Under the pieces are notes generated by a model that saw only the letters and a list, made by a program, of their open reading frames with translations, was not told the DNA's origin and ran no database searches. A stretch of DNA of 64,000 nt from Micromonospora coerulea (GTDB lineage Bacteria; Actinomycetota; Actinomycetes; Mycobacteriales; Micromonosporaceae): positions 124,001 to 188,000 of the forward strand of contig NZ_JAEMUW010000007.1 in NCBI RefSeq assembly GCF_016598485.1. Reading direction: 5' to 3'. The translations under genes and the position numbers were made by a program. Below, piece after piece: positions 37,219 through 46,020 of the stretch (the stretch's first letter is position 1; the number at the start of each line of letters is the position of its first letter).

Positions 37219-38541
37219 ATGAGCAAGCCCACGCCCATCTCCGGCTTCCCGGAGTGGACGCCCGCGCAGCGGATGATCGAGCAGTTCGTCCTCGACCGGA
37301 TCCGCGCCACCTTCGAGCTGTATGGCTTCGCCCCGCTGGAGACCCGCTCGGTCGAGCCGCTGGACCAGCTCCTGCGCAAGGGGGAGACCTCGAAGGAGGT
37401 CTACCTGCTGCGCCGGTTGCAGGCCGACACCGACGGCCCCGCCGGCGACGACGCGCTCGGCCTGCACTTCGACCTCACCGTGCCGTTCGCCCGGTACGTG
37501 CTGGAGAACGCCGGCAAGCTGCAGTTCCCGTTCCGCCGCTATCAGATCCAGAAGGTGTGGCGGGGCGAGCGCCCGCAGGAGGGGCGCTACCGGGAGTTCC
37601 TCCAGGCCGACATCGACATCGTCGACCGGGACACCCTGCCCGCCCACTACGAGGCGGAGATGCCGCTGGTCATCGGCGACGCCCTGCGGTCGCTGCCGAT
37701 TCCGCCCGTGCGGATCCAGGTGAACAACCGCAAGATCTGCGAGGGCTTCTACCGGGGCATCGGCCTGACCGACCCGGAGGCGGCACTGCGCGCGGTCGAC
37801 CGGCTCGACAAGATCGGCCCCGCCAAGGTCGCCGAACTGCTGGCCGAGACCGCCGGGGCGAGCGAGGCGCAGGCCAAGGCGTGCCTGGCGTTGGCCGAGA
37901 TCTCCGCCCCGGACGCCTCCTTCGCCGACGCGGTGCGCGCGCTCGGGGTGAGCGACCCGCTGCTCGACGAGGGCATCACGGAGCTGACCGCGGTGGTGGA
38001 GACCGCCGCCGCGCACTCGCCCGGCCTCTGCGTCGCCGACCTGCGGATCGCCCGTGGCCTGGACTACTACACCGGCACGGTCTACGAGACGCAGATGGTG
38101 GGCTACGAGCGGTTCGGCTCGGTCTGCTCCGGCGGCCGGTACGACAACCTGGCCAGCTCGGGCAACGTCCGCTTTCCGGGGGTCGGCATCTCCATCGGGG
38201 TGACCCGCCTGCTCGGCCTGCTCTTCGGTGCCGGCGAGCTGTCGGTCTCCCGCAGCGTGCCGACCTGTGTGCTGGTGGCGGTCAGCACCGAGGACGACCG
38301 CCCGGCCAGCAACCGCATCGCCGAGGCGTTGCGCTCCCGGGGCATCCCCACCGAGGTGTCGCCGAGCGCGGCCAAGTTCGGCAAGCAGATCCGGTACGCC
38401 GAGCGGCGTGGCATCCCGTACGTCTGGTTCCCGGGGGCCGAGGGCGACGAGGTGAAGGACATCCGCTCCGGCGAGCAGGTCGCCGCGGCGGCGGGGGAGT
38501 GGACGCCGCCCCGCGAGGACCTGAAGCCACTGGTCAATTAG
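37219..38541 (+). CDS. hisS: Histidyl-tRNA synthetase
   Basis: A 440-residue class II synthetase that charges tRNA-His. Class II motif 2 is visible around FRRYQIQKVWRGERPQEGRYREFLQADIDIV, the histidine-specific motifs are ADLRIARGLDYYTGTVYET and SVCSGGRYDNLA, and motif 3 is GVGISIGVTRLLGLLF. A C-terminal anticodon-binding domain follows (TCVLVAVSTEDDRPASNRIAEALRSRGIPTEV). ATG 37219 is six bases after AAGGAG. It is slightly longer than the usual 420-430 residues. Confidence 0.96.
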   Translation: MSKPTPISGFPEWTPAQRMIEQFVLDRIRATFELYGFAPLETRSVEPLDQLLRKGETSKEVYLLRRLQADTDGPAGDDALGLHFDLTVPFARYVLENAGKLQFPFRRYQIQKVWRGERPQEGRYREFLQADIDIVDRDTLPAHYEAEMPLVIGDALRSLPIPPVRIQVNNRKICEGFYRGIGLTDPEAALRAVDRLDKIGPAKVAELLAETAGASEAQAKACLALAEISAPDASFADAVRALGVSDPLLDEGITELTAVVETAAAHSPGLCVADLRIARGLDYYTGTVYETQMVGYERFGSVCSGGRYDNLASSGNVRFPGVGISIGVTRLLGLLFGAGELSVSRSVPTCVLVAVSTEDDRPASNRIAEALRSRGIPTEVSPSAAKFGKQIRYAERRGIPYVWFPGAEGDEVKDIRSGEQVAAAAGEWTPPREDLKPLVN

Positions 38542-38571
38542 CCGCATTACTCGCGCGTACGGCTGAGAGGA

Positions 38572-38602
38572 CCTACGGTGGCGTAAGTTACGCCACCGTA
38601 GG
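38572..38602. promoter_or_regulatory. 31-bp perfect palindrome upstream of the desaturase gene
   Basis: CCTACGGTGGCGTAA and TTACGCCACCGTAGG flank a single central G. It ends nine bases before the desaturase ATG and overlaps the start of its GGGAG ribosome site. The perfect symmetry suggests the operator of a dimer-of-dimers regulator, probably a lipid-responsive TetR-type protein encoded elsewhere. Confidence 0.75.
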
Positions 38603-38611
38603 GAGACTCGC

Positions 38612-39553
38612 ATGACTGCCGCCCCGCTGAGCCAGACCGCCCTGCTCCTCGAACTCGAAGCCGTGGTGGAGAAGAACCTCGACCGGCACCTGTCGATGGC
38701 GAAGGAGTGGTTCCCGCACGAGTACGTCCCGTGGAGCGAGGGCCGCACCTTCGACGGCCCGCTCGGCGGCGAGGCGTGGTCGCCGGACGATTCCGGCATT
38801 CCCGAGGTGGCGCGGACCGCGCTGATCGTCAACCTGCTCACCGAGGACAACCTGCCCTCGTACCACCACGAGATCGCCACCCTCTTCGGCCGGGACGGGG
38901 CCTGGGGGACCTGGGTGCACCGGTGGACCGCCGAGGAGGGCCGGCACGGCACCGCGATCCGTGACTACCTGACGGTGACCCGGGCGGTGGACCCGGTGGC
39001 GCTGGAGCGGGCCCGGATGATCCACATGTCCGAGGGCTACGTCAACGTGCACAACGACGAGGTGCTGCACTCGCTGGCGTACGTGTCGTTCCAGGAACTG
39101 GCAACCCGGATCTCGCACCGCAACACCGGCAAGGCGACCGGCGACCCGGCCTGCGAGGCGCTGCTGGCCCGGGTGGCCGCCGACGAGAACCTGCACATGG
39201 TCTTCTACCGCAACCTGCTCGCGGCGGCCTTCGAGCTGGCACCGAGCCAGGCCATGCGGGCCGTCGCCGACGTGCTGGCCGACTTCCAGATGCCCGGCGT
39301 CGGCATCGACGGCTTCGCCCGTAAGTCGGTGGCGATCGCCCTGGCCGGCATCTACGACCTGCGCCAGCACCGCGACGAGGTGGTCGTCCCCGTGCTGCGC
39401 CAGTGGGACGTGTTCAACGTGACCGGCCTGAACGCCGACGGCGAGACGGCCCGGGAGGCGATCGCCGCCCACCTCGACACCCTGGAGGCCGCCGCCTCCC
39501 GCTTCGAGGAAAAGCGCGCCGCCCGCGCCGCCCGCCTCTCCGCCACCCGCTGA
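38612..39553 (+). CDS. Acyl-ACP desaturase (ferritin-like di-iron)
   Basis: A 313-residue soluble desaturase of the stearoyl-ACP Delta9 / DesA type. The two iron-ligand motifs are TAEEGRHGTAIRDYL (EExxH) and AADENLHMVFYRNL (DExxH in place of the more usual ExxH). The fold is a ferritin-like four-helix bundle. It introduces a double bond into an acyl chain on acyl carrier protein with O2 and reduced ferredoxin, adjusting membrane lipids. It is monocistronic, preceded by a perfect 31-bp palindrome and followed by a hairpin terminator. Confidence 0.93.
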   Translation: MTAAPLSQTALLLELEAVVEKNLDRHLSMAKEWFPHEYVPWSEGRTFDGPLGGEAWSPDDSGIPEVARTALIVNLLTEDNLPSYHHEIATLFGRDGAWGTWVHRWTAEEGRHGTAIRDYLTVTRAVDPVALERARMIHMSEGYVNVHNDEVLHSLAYVSFQELATRISHRNTGKATGDPACEALLARVAADENLHMVFYRNLLAAAFELAPSQAMRAVADVLADFQMPGVGIDGFARKSVAIALAGIYDLRQHRDEVVVPVLRQWDVFNVTGLNADGETAREAIAAHLDTLEAAASRFEEKRAARAARLSATR

Positions 39554-39596
39554 CCCCACCCACGCGCTACGGCACGCGGGACGGCCGCTCTCTCTT

Positions 39597-39636
39597 GGAA
39601 GGAGTGGCCATTCCGCGTGCCATGGCCACTCTTTCC
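39597..39636. terminator. Terminator between desaturase and thioesterase genes
   Basis: GGAAGGAGTGGCCAT and ATGGCCACTCTTTCC form a 15-bp stem with one wobble pair around a 10-base loop, between two convergent genes. Confidence 0.75.
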
Positions 39637-39715
39637 CGGCACGTGCGCGGGACTCGGGCACTTGTGCGGTGAGTGCCGGCGGGGTCGGAGTGCGTAGGGC
39701 GGGGCGGGCGCGCTG

Positions 39716-40231
39716 TCAGGCGGGGGTGTCGAGGGCGAAGAGGAGGCAGCTGGAGGTGGCGTGGGCGATGAGGCGGCCCTGGGCGTCGGTCAGCTTCGCC
39801 TCGGCCAGCGCCGTACGGCGACCGCGCTGCAGGACGGTGCCCTCGCAGCGCAGGGTGCCGCTGGCCACCGTCACCGGGCGGAGGAACTTCACGTTCAGAT
39901 CCAGCGAGGTGTAGCCGACGCCGGCGGGCAGCGTGGTGTGCACCGCGCAGGCGGCGGCGGTGTCGAGCAGGGTGGAGATGACCCCGCCGTGGACGGTGCC
40001 GAGCGGGTTGTAGTGGAACTCCTGGGGCACCAGCTCGACGGCGACCCGGCCCTCGTCGGCCTCCATCCGGGCCATGTCGATCAGGTGCATGATCGGCGGC
40101 GCGGCCAGCTCGCCGGCGATCATTGCGCGGAGCAGCTCCAGGCCGCCGCGCCGGCCGACGTGGGCCGCGCCGGCGGCCGGGTCCGACCAGGAGAAGGTAC
40201 GGCTGCGCGTCGCGTCCTGCGTCTGAGTCAT
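39716..40231 (-). CDS. PaaI-type hotdog-fold thioesterase
   Basis: A 171-residue acyl-CoA thioesterase of the hotdog fold. FHYNPLGTVHGGVISTLLDTAAACAVHTTLPAG is the signature helix with the conserved HGG; SLDLNVKFLRPVTVASGTLRCEGTVLQRGRRTALAEAKLTDAQGRLIAHATSSCLLF is the core sheet. The natural thioester is unknown. The ATG at 40231 lies inside the palindrome CTGAGTC-ATG-GACTCAG, so the divergent HxlR regulator probably controls it. Confidence 0.9.
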   Translation of the reverse strand: MTQTQDATRSRTFSWSDPAAGAAHVGRRGGLELLRAMIAGELAAPPIMHLIDMARMEADEGRVAVELVPQEFHYNPLGTVHGGVISTLLDTAAACAVHTTLPAGVGYTSLDLNVKFLRPVTVASGTLRCEGTVLQRGRRTALAEAKLTDAQGRLIAHATSSCLLFALDTPA

Positions 40232-40239
40232 GGACTCAG
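40223..40239. promoter_or_regulatory. Putative HxlR operator CTGAGTC-ATG-GACTCAG
   Basis: A perfect 7+3+7 palindrome that spans the thioesterase start codon. A third CTGAGTC half-site lies at 40255-40261, inside the hxlR promoter region (TTGCTG at 40252 and TAGCCT at 40275, 17 bases apart). Confidence 0.6.
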
Positions 40240-40287
40240 CCTGGCAGCGCGTTGCTGAGTCTGTCAATCAGACCTAGCCTGGTCCGC

Positions 40288-40764
40288 ATGAGACCCGCGG
40301 CACTGGACTGGTCGGTCGAGAACTGCACCATCGCCCGGGCGATGGAGGTCCTCGGCGAGCGGTGGACCCTGGTCGTGCTCCGCGAGGTCTTCAACGGCAT
40401 CCGCCGCTTCGACGACATGCGGGTACGCACCGGCATCCCCCGGCAGGTGCTCACCAACCGGCTCGCCACCCTGGTCGAGCAGGGGGTGCTGCGCCGGGAG
40501 CCGTACCGGGAGCCGGGCAGCCGGGTGCGCCACGAGTACCGGCTCACGGAGAAGGGCCTCGACCTCTGGCCGGTGCTGGTGGCCGTGCTCGGCTGGGGCG
40601 ACCGCTACCTCGCCGACCCCGAGGGCTCGCCGCTGCGGGTGACCCACCGGGACTGCCGCGCCGAGGTCCACGTCGAGCTGCGCTGCGCCGCGGGGCACGA
40701 GGTGGCGGACCCGCGGGACGTGGTGCCCCGACCCGGCCCCGGGGCGCGCCGCCGGGTCGACTGA
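40288..40764 (+). CDS. HxlR-family winged-helix transcriptional regulator
   Basis: A 158-residue regulator. NCTIARAMEVLGERWTLVVLREVFNGIRRFDDMRVRTGIPRQVLTNRLATLVEQGVLRREPY is the full HxlR domain, with the near-N-terminal cysteine that some members use for redox or aldehyde sensing. The C-terminal 60 residues include LRVTHRDCRAEVHVELRCAAGHEV, with two more cysteines of a possible metal-binding or redox site. The putative -10 (TAGCCT, 40275-40280) lies only seven bases from the ATG and no ribosome site is seen, so translation may be leaderless. It diverges from the thioesterase, its likely target. Confidence 0.9.
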   Translation: MRPAALDWSVENCTIARAMEVLGERWTLVVLREVFNGIRRFDDMRVRTGIPRQVLTNRLATLVEQGVLRREPYREPGSRVRHEYRLTEKGLDLWPVLVAVLGWGDRYLADPEGSPLRVTHRDCRAEVHVELRCAAGHEVADPRDVVPRPGPGARRRVD

Positions 40765-40846
40765 CCGGCGGCGTCCGCTTCCGGTACGCCGGAACGGGCG
40801 CGGGCCGGCGCGCGGACGGCGGACCGCCCGCGCGCCGTGGGGGTGG

Positions 40847-41677
40847 CTACCAGCCGAAGCCGTTGGCGTACGAGATGCTGGCCAGCACCGCCTGGCCGCT
40901 GGTGTTGGGGTGGAAGTAGTCCCAGCCGGAGACCTGGCTGAGCACGAACGGGTAGCTGAACACCGCGTTGTCGTCGAAGTCGCAGTTCGCCCCGTACGCG
41001 GCGCAGGCCTGGGCGAGCTGGGTGTTGTAGTCGATCACCCGCTGCCGGACCCGGGCCCGCCGGTCGACGTCGGCCTGGGCGGTGGACGTGGGGTTGGCCA
41101 GCATCGACTGGCAGATGCCGAAGCTCGACCAGGCGCTCAGCGCGCTGAAGTTGCTCCGGCCGATGTACCAGAGGCGGTAGATGTCCGGCACGCTGAGCAC
41201 CGCGACCCGGGCGTTGGGCAGGCCGGCCCGGAGGCGGTTGAGCGCACTGTCGATGTTGGCCCGGTACGTGCTGACCGGGGTCATGGTGGCTTCCGAGCTG
41301 GTGCAGGCGTCGTTGGCACCGATCATCACGGTCACGTACTCGACACCCTGGCTGACCGCGGTGCCGGCCTGGCCGTACATGTCGGCGGACTTGGCGCCGC
41401 TGCGGGCGTCGTTGTGGTTGCGGCCCTGGATGTTCGGGTTGACCGCGCGGATCCGCAGGTAGTGGCTGTTCACCGTGGAGTAGTCGCCGGTGCTGAACGA
41501 GCGCGAGGTGCAGTCGACGTACCAGCCGCAGGCATTGAAGCCGCGGGTGATGGAGTCGCCCATGCTGGCCATCGAGTTGGGCGGTGGGGTGGTGGCGGCG
41601 CTGGCCGGGTCGGCGGCGAGCAGGACGAGGGCGGTGAGGCTGGCGAGGGTGGCCAGCACGCGTCGGGAGATGGTCAT
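40847..41677 (-). CDS. Secreted SGNH/GDSL-family hydrolase
   Basis: A 276-residue exported esterase or lipase. The signal peptide is MTISRRVLATLASLTALVLLAADPASA, with cleavage likely after A27. SMGDSITRGF holds the catalytic serine (S42, GDS block I), YVTVMIGANDACTS gives the GxND block III, and GWDYFHPNTSGQAVLA provides the DxxH block V. Block II glycine is in the RSGAKSADM region. Four or more cysteines in the mature part fit a secreted, disulfide-bonded fold. GGAGG lies five bases before the ATG. Substrate unknown; a lipid or polysaccharide ester is likely. Confidence 0.92.
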   Translation of the reverse strand: MTISRRVLATLASLTALVLLAADPASAATTPPPNSMASMGDSITRGFNACGWYVDCTSRSFSTGDYSTVNSHYLRIRAVNPNIQGRNHNDARSGAKSADMYGQAGTAVSQGVEYVTVMIGANDACTSSEATMTPVSTYRANIDSALNRLRAGLPNARVAVLSVPDIYRLWYIGRSNFSALSAWSSFGICQSMLANPTSTAQADVDRRARVRQRVIDYNTQLAQACAAYGANCDFDDNAVFSYPFVLSQVSGWDYFHPNTSGQAVLASISYANGFGW

Positions 41678-41927
41678 CGTGGCCTCCGGTGCACGGGTGC
41701 CGGTATTGCGACAGTGACCGGGATCGTATAGATGACAATCTGTGTCCACAATGTTGCGGAGCCGTTACCTGTGGCCGGCGGGTGAATTCGGGCAAACCGA
41801 GGTCTTGTCTATGATCTTAAATATGTGAATACTTCAACCGAGCCCGGCCGGTTCCCCCAGCTAGGCCGGGTTGGTCCAGGGCCCTCGCCACGAGTTGGGC
41901 CCCCCACCCCCATCCGGGAGGCTGTTC

Positions 41928-42986
41928 ATGCGACCCACGAGGTCATCGCTCCGCCGCGCCGTCACCGTCGCCGTCGCCGGAACCCTGGTAGCCGGCTCGC
42001 TGCTCGGCGCGCCCGCCCAGGCGGCACCCTCCTCGTCCGCTTCCCCCGACGCCGCGGCCAACCTGGCCGCCCAGCTCGGCGACCGCGCCGCCGGCACGTA
42101 CGCCGACGCCAGCGGCAAGATGGTCGTCGCCGTCACCGACGCCGCCGCCGCCCGCACCGTCCGCGCCGCCGGCGCCACCCCCAAGCTCGTCACCCGCGGC
42201 GCCGCCACGCTGCAGGCCGCCACCGCCGAGCTGGAGCGGTCCGCCAAGATCCCGGGCACCGCCTGGTGGACCGACCCGGCCACCAACCAGGTGGTGGTCT
42301 CGGTCGACCGCACGGTGACCGGCGCCAAGTTGGACAGGGTCGAGGCCGCCGCCGCCCGCACCGGTGGTGCCGTCCGGATCGAGGCCGAGGCCGGCGTGCT
42401 GAGCACCCGGATCAACGGCGGCCAGGCGATCTACGCCGGCGGCGGCGGGCGTTGCTCGCTCGGCTTCAACGTGCGCAACAGCGCCGGCACGTACTACTTC
42501 CTGACCGCCGGGCACTGCACCAACATCTCGTCGAGCTGGTACACCAACTCCAGCCAGACCACCTACATCGGTCCGCGTGCGGGCACCAGCTTCCCGGGCA
42601 ACGACTACGGCATCGTCCGGTACAGCAACACCAGCCTGACGCACCCCGGCAGCGTCTACCTCTACAACGGCAGCTCGCAGGACATCACCGGCGCCGGCAA
42701 CGCGTTCGTCGGCCAGTCGGTCCGGCGCAGCGGCAGCACCACCGGTGTGCGCAGCGGCTCCGTACAGGCGCTCAACGCCACCGTCAACTACGCCGAGGGC
42801 TCGGTCTACGGCCTGATCCGCACCAGCGTGTGCGCCGAGCCGGGCGACAGCGGCGGCTCCCTCTTCGCCGGCAGCACCGCGCTGGGCCTCACCTCCGGCG
42901 GCAGCGGCAACTGCACCACCGGCGGCACCACGTACTTCCAGCCGGTCACGGAGGCGCTGAGCGTCTACGGCGTCAGCGTCTACTGA
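41928..42986 (+). CDS. Secreted S1-family serine protease (streptogrisin/alpha-lytic type)
   Basis: A 352-residue pre-pro-protease. The signal peptide is [26 protein letters not shown] pro-region of about 130 residues follows, ending near [25 protein letters not shown]. The chymotrypsin-fold domain has the triad H196 (FLTAGHCTN), D226 (GNDYGIVRY) and S308 ([10 protein letters not shown]). Cysteine pairs around CSLG/GHC and VCAEP/NCTTG match streptogrisins. Upstream DNA (41740-41830) is unusually A/T-rich and probably carries the promoter, shared with the divergent SGNH hydrolase. Confidence 0.94.
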   Translation: MRPTRSSLRRAVTVAVAGTLVAGSLLGAPAQAAPSSSASPDAAANLAAQLGDRAAGTYADASGKMVVAVTDAAAARTVRAAGATPKLVTRGAATLQAATAELERSAKIPGTAWWTDPATNQVVVSVDRTVTGAKLDRVEAAAARTGGAVRIEAEAGVLSTRINGGQAIYAGGGGRCSLGFNVRNSAGTYYFLTAGHCTNISSSWYTNSSQTTYIGPRAGTSFPGNDYGIVRYSNTSLTHPGSVYLYNGSSQDITGAGNAFVGQSVRRSGSTTGVRSGSVQALNATVNYAEGSVYGLIRTSVCAEPGDSGGSLFAGSTALGLTSGGSGNCTTGGTTYFQPVTEALSVYGVSVY

Positions 42987-43105
42987 GCCACCCCATGCGG
43001 GCGGGCCGCCGGGCGACCGGCGGCCCGTTCCGTGCCGCTTCCCCGCGATCAGCGGACCGGGCGGCCCGGCCCGGGGTGCCTTCCGCCCGGTGGGCGCCCC
43101 CGTGA

Positions 43106-43330
43106 CGGCCGGTCCCGACGGCGGACCGGGGCGGTGCGCTGGGGCTGTTCTGGGCCGGGGAGCGGGCGCACGGCATCGTCGAGGTCTACCAGGTGCCCTC
43201 CTGGGAGGAGCACCTGCGCCAGCACGGCGGCCGGCTCACGGGAGCCGACCAGGCCGCCGAGGAGCGGGCCCGCGAGCCGGTCGACGCTGCTCCGCAGGTG
43301 CGGCAACTGCTGCCCGCCGACGCGGACTGA
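43106..43330 (+). pseudogene. Remnant of an MFS transporter C-terminus (transmembrane secretion effector type)
   Basis: This reading frame is open only from 43106 to the TGA at 43328-43330 and has no usable start codon. It reads GLFWAGERAHGIVEVYQ, then VPSWEEHLRQHGGRLTGADQ, then AAEERAREPVDAAPQVRQLL. The pattern SWEEHLRQH...TGxD is what is usually found in the hydrophilic tail of the 'transmembrane secretion effector' MFS proteins. No upstream membrane segments are present. Its end overlaps the convergent DUF998 gene by 95 bases. I read it as the decayed end of a lost transporter; a short real gene with a cryptic start is less likely. Confidence 0.5.
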
Positions 43331-43970
43331 CGGGCGGGCCGGGGCCGGCGGACCGCGCGAGCTGCGCCCGCCGGGCGGAGAGCACCGCCAGTAGCGGCCA
43401 GAGCGCGACCGCCACCGCCGTCACCCGCTCGGCCAGCCCGGTCCGGGACCCTCCGGTGACCTCGTACGCGAACCAGCCGAACAGACTCAGCAGCAACGCG
43501 GTGACGCTGAGCGCCACCGGTCGGCGGAACGCCCAGGGCGGCTCCGGCCGGGCAGGGTGCCCGGCGTCCGGGCCACGCGGCAGCCACAGCGCCGAACAGG
43601 CCGGCCAGAGCGTCAGGGCGAGCACGGCCACCGTCGCCACGGTGCCGTGGCCGAGGGAGCCGCCGACCTTCGGCCGCGGGAAGGCGACCAGCGCGATGGT
43701 GGCCACTCCGCCGACGGCCAGCAGGAAGCGGCTGGGCAACCCGGCCGCGTGCAGCACGGCGGCGGTCGCCAGGTAGCAGCAGCCGAGCAGCACCAGACAG
43801 CCGACCATGATCCAGGCGTCGGTGGCGCCCTGACCGGCCAGCTCGCTGATGGTGTCCCGGATCGGGTCGTACCCGGTGGCCTGCCGGGCGCCCGCGACCG
43901 TCGCGCCGGCCACCAGCAGCACCGGTGCCGCCGCCGCCATGACCACGGCCCAGGTCGGTACGGCACGCAT
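43236..43970 (-). CDS. DUF998 domain-containing membrane protein
   Basis: A 244-residue integral membrane protein with six hydrophobic segments. The N-terminal segment AVVMAAAAPVLLVAGATVAGARQATGYDPIRDTISELAGQGATDAWIM contains the DxxRDTISELA motif typical of DUF998, in which an external loop follows helix one. The function of the family is unknown. The last 40 residues (RRAQLARSAGPGPPVSPRRRAAVAAPAEQ...) are basic, low complexity and antisense to the transporter remnant, so the original stop may have been lost and the tail extended. Confidence 0.85.
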   Translation of the reverse strand: MRAVPTWAVVMAAAAPVLLVAGATVAGARQATGYDPIRDTISELAGQGATDAWIMVGCLVLLGCCYLATAAVLHAAGLPSRFLLAVGGVATIALVAFPRPKVGGSLGHGTVATVAVLALTLWPACSALWLPRGPDAGHPARPEPPWAFRRPVALSVTALLLSLFGWFAYEVTGGSRTGLAERVTAVAVALWPLLAVLSARRAQLARSAGPGPPVSPRRRAAVAAPAEQRRPARGPAPRRPGRLP

Positions 43971-44124
43971 CGGGTCACGGTAACCGGCCGGGCGGTCCGT
44001 CCGTCGTGGTTCGCCCGTCGGCCCGGCGACGAATCGCACCCGCGTGCCGGGTGCCCGGAGAAAGGGCGGCCGCCCCTGACAGAATGACCGGTGAGGACTG
44101 TTCCACGATGAGGAGTTGCCAGCC

Positions 44125-45930
44125 GTGATCCGTACCCACAATGCCGGAAGCCTGCGCGCCGCGGACGCCGGCTCGACGGTGACGCTCGCCGGTTGGGTGG
44201 CCCGCCGACGCGACCACGGCGGGGTCATCTTCGTCGACCTGCGTGACGGCTCCGGCGTGGTCCAGGTGGTCTTCCGCGAGGAGGACGCGCACGCGCTGCG
44301 CAACGAGTTCTGCGTGAAGGTCACCGGCGAGGTGACCCGCCGGCCCGCCGGCAACGAGAACCCGGAGCTGCCCACCGGCGAGGTCGAGGTGACCGCCAGC
44401 GAGCTGGAGGTGCTCTCCGAGGCCGCCCCGCTGCCGCTGCCGGTGGACGACCAGATCGAGGCCGGCGACGACATCCGGCTCCGGTACCGCTACCTCGACC
44501 TGCGCCGCGGTGGCCCGGCGAAGGCGATGCGGCTGCGCTCGCGGGCCAACCAGCTCGCCCGCACCGTGCTGCACGAGCGGGACTTCCTGGAGATCGAGAC
44601 GCCGACGCTGACCCGGTCCACCCCGGAGGGCGCCCGCGACTTCCTGGTCCCGGTCCGCCTCCAGCCGGGCAGCTGGTACGCGCTGCCGCAGTCACCGCAG
44701 CTGTTCAAGCAGCTGCTCATGGTTGGCGGCATGGAGCGGTACTACCAGATCGCCCGCTGCTACCGCGACGAGGACTTCCGCGCCGACCGGCAGCCGGAGT
44801 TCACCCAGCTCGACATCGAGATGTCCTTCGTCACCGAGGACGACGTGATCGACCTCGGCGAGGCGATCGTGTCGGCGCTGTGGAAGGACCTGGCCGGGCA
44901 CGAGATCTCCCGGCCGATCCCGCGGATCACCTGGCACGACGCCATGGCCCGGTACGGCTCCGACAAGCCGGACCTGCGCTACGGAGTCGAGCTGACCGAG
45001 CTGACCGACTACCTCCGTGGCACCGAGTTCCGGGTCTTCGCCGGGGCGATCGACGCCGGCGGGTACGTCGGCGCGGTCGTCATGCCGGGCGGTGCCAGCC
45101 AGAGCCGCAAGGAGCTGGACGGCTGGCAGGACTGGGCCAAGGCGCGCGGCGCGCGCGGCCTGGCGTACGTGGTGCTCGACGCGGAGACCGGCGAGGCGCG
45201 CGGCCCGGTGGCGAAGAACCTCTCCGCCGCGCACCTGGGCGGGCTGGCCGACGCGGTCGGCGCCAAGCCGGGCGACGCGGTCTTCTTCGCCGCCAGCGTC
45301 AACACGCGGGAGGCGCAGGAGCTGCTGGGCGCGGCCCGGATCGAGATCGCCAAGCGGGCCGGCCTGATCGACGAGAGCGCCTGGGCGTTCTGCTGGGTGG
45401 TCGACGCGCCCATGTTCGAGAAGACCGACGAGGGCGGCTGGACGGCCGTGCACCATCCGTTCACCTCGCCGAACGCCGAGTGGGTCGACAGCTTCGAGGA
45501 GGCCCCCGACCGGGCCCTGGCGTACGCGTACGACATCGTCTGCAACGGCAACGAGATCGGCGGCGGCTCCATCCGTATCCACCGCGGCGACGTGCAGCAG
45601 CGGGTCTTCGACCTGCTCGGCATCACCCCTGAGGAGGCGCAGGACAAGTTCGGCTTCCTGCTGGAGGCGTTCAAGTACGGGGCCCCGCCGCACGGCGGCA
45701 TCGCGTTCGGCTGGGACCGGGTCTGCATGCTGCTCGCCGGCGCGGACTCGATCCGCGAGGTGATCGCCTTCCCGAAGACCCGCGGTGGCTTCGACCCGCT
45801 GACCGGCGCGCCGACGCCGATCACCGCGCAGCAGCGCACCGAGGCGGGCATCGACGCCAAGCCGAAGGCGCCGACCGGAGTGCACGCCGGCACCGCCGGC
45901 CCGGTGGCTCCGGTCGCCGACCCCACCTGA
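44125..45930 (+). CDS. aspS: Aspartyl-tRNA synthetase
   Basis: A 601-residue class II synthetase of the bacterial type. An OB-fold anticodon domain comes first ([32 protein letters not shown]). Motif 2 is [30 protein letters not shown], the bacterial GAD insertion occupies the middle (about 290-400), and motif 3 is [29 protein letters not shown]. In actinobacteria AspS is often non-discriminating and supports tRNA-Asn charging through GatCAB, which cannot be settled here. GTG 44125 has GAGGAG nine bases upstream; TTG 44116 is also in frame. Confidence 0.96.
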   Translation: MIRTHNAGSLRAADAGSTVTLAGWVARRRDHGGVIFVDLRDGSGVVQVVFREEDAHALRNEFCVKVTGEVTRRPAGNENPELPTGEVEVTASELEVLSEAAPLPLPVDDQIEAGDDIRLRYRYLDLRRGGPAKAMRLRSRANQLARTVLHERDFLEIETPTLTRSTPEGARDFLVPVRLQPGSWYALPQSPQLFKQLLMVGGMERYYQIARCYRDEDFRADRQPEFTQLDIEMSFVTEDDVIDLGEAIVSALWKDLAGHEISRPIPRITWHDAMARYGSDKPDLRYGVELTELTDYLRGTEFRVFAGAIDAGGYVGAVVMPGGASQSRKELDGWQDWAKARGARGLAYVVLDAETGEARGPVAKNLSAAHLGGLADAVGAKPGDAVFFAASVNTREAQELLGAARIEIAKRAGLIDESAWAFCWVVDAPMFEKTDEGGWTAVHHPFTSPNAEWVDSFEEAPDRALAYAYDIVCNGNEIGGGSIRIHRGDVQQRVFDLLGITPEEAQDKFGFLLEAFKYGAPPHGGIAFGWDRVCMLLAGADSIREVIAFPKTRGGFDPLTGAPTPITAQQRTEAGIDAKPKAPTGVHAGTAGPVAPVADPT

Positions 45931-45960
45931 GCCGTCCCCACCTGAGCCGTCCCCACCTGA
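45921..45960 (+). repeat. 15-bp tandem repeat across the aspS stop
   Basis: CCCCACCTGAGCCGT occurs twice in tandem and a third partial copy (CCCCACCTGA) follows. The first copy contains the aspS stop codon, so each unit repeats the TGA. Confidence 0.85.
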
Positions 45961-45962
45961 TC

Positions 45963-45995
45963 GAGCGGTCCGCGGCATGATGTCGCGGACCGCTC
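45963..45995 (+). terminator. Terminator after aspS
   Basis: GAGCGGTCCGCG and CGCGGACCGCTC form a perfect 12-bp stem with a nine-base loop, followed by AACCTTCTC. Confidence 0.8.
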
Positions 45996-46020
45996 AACCT
46001 TCTCAGGAACGGGGACCGGG

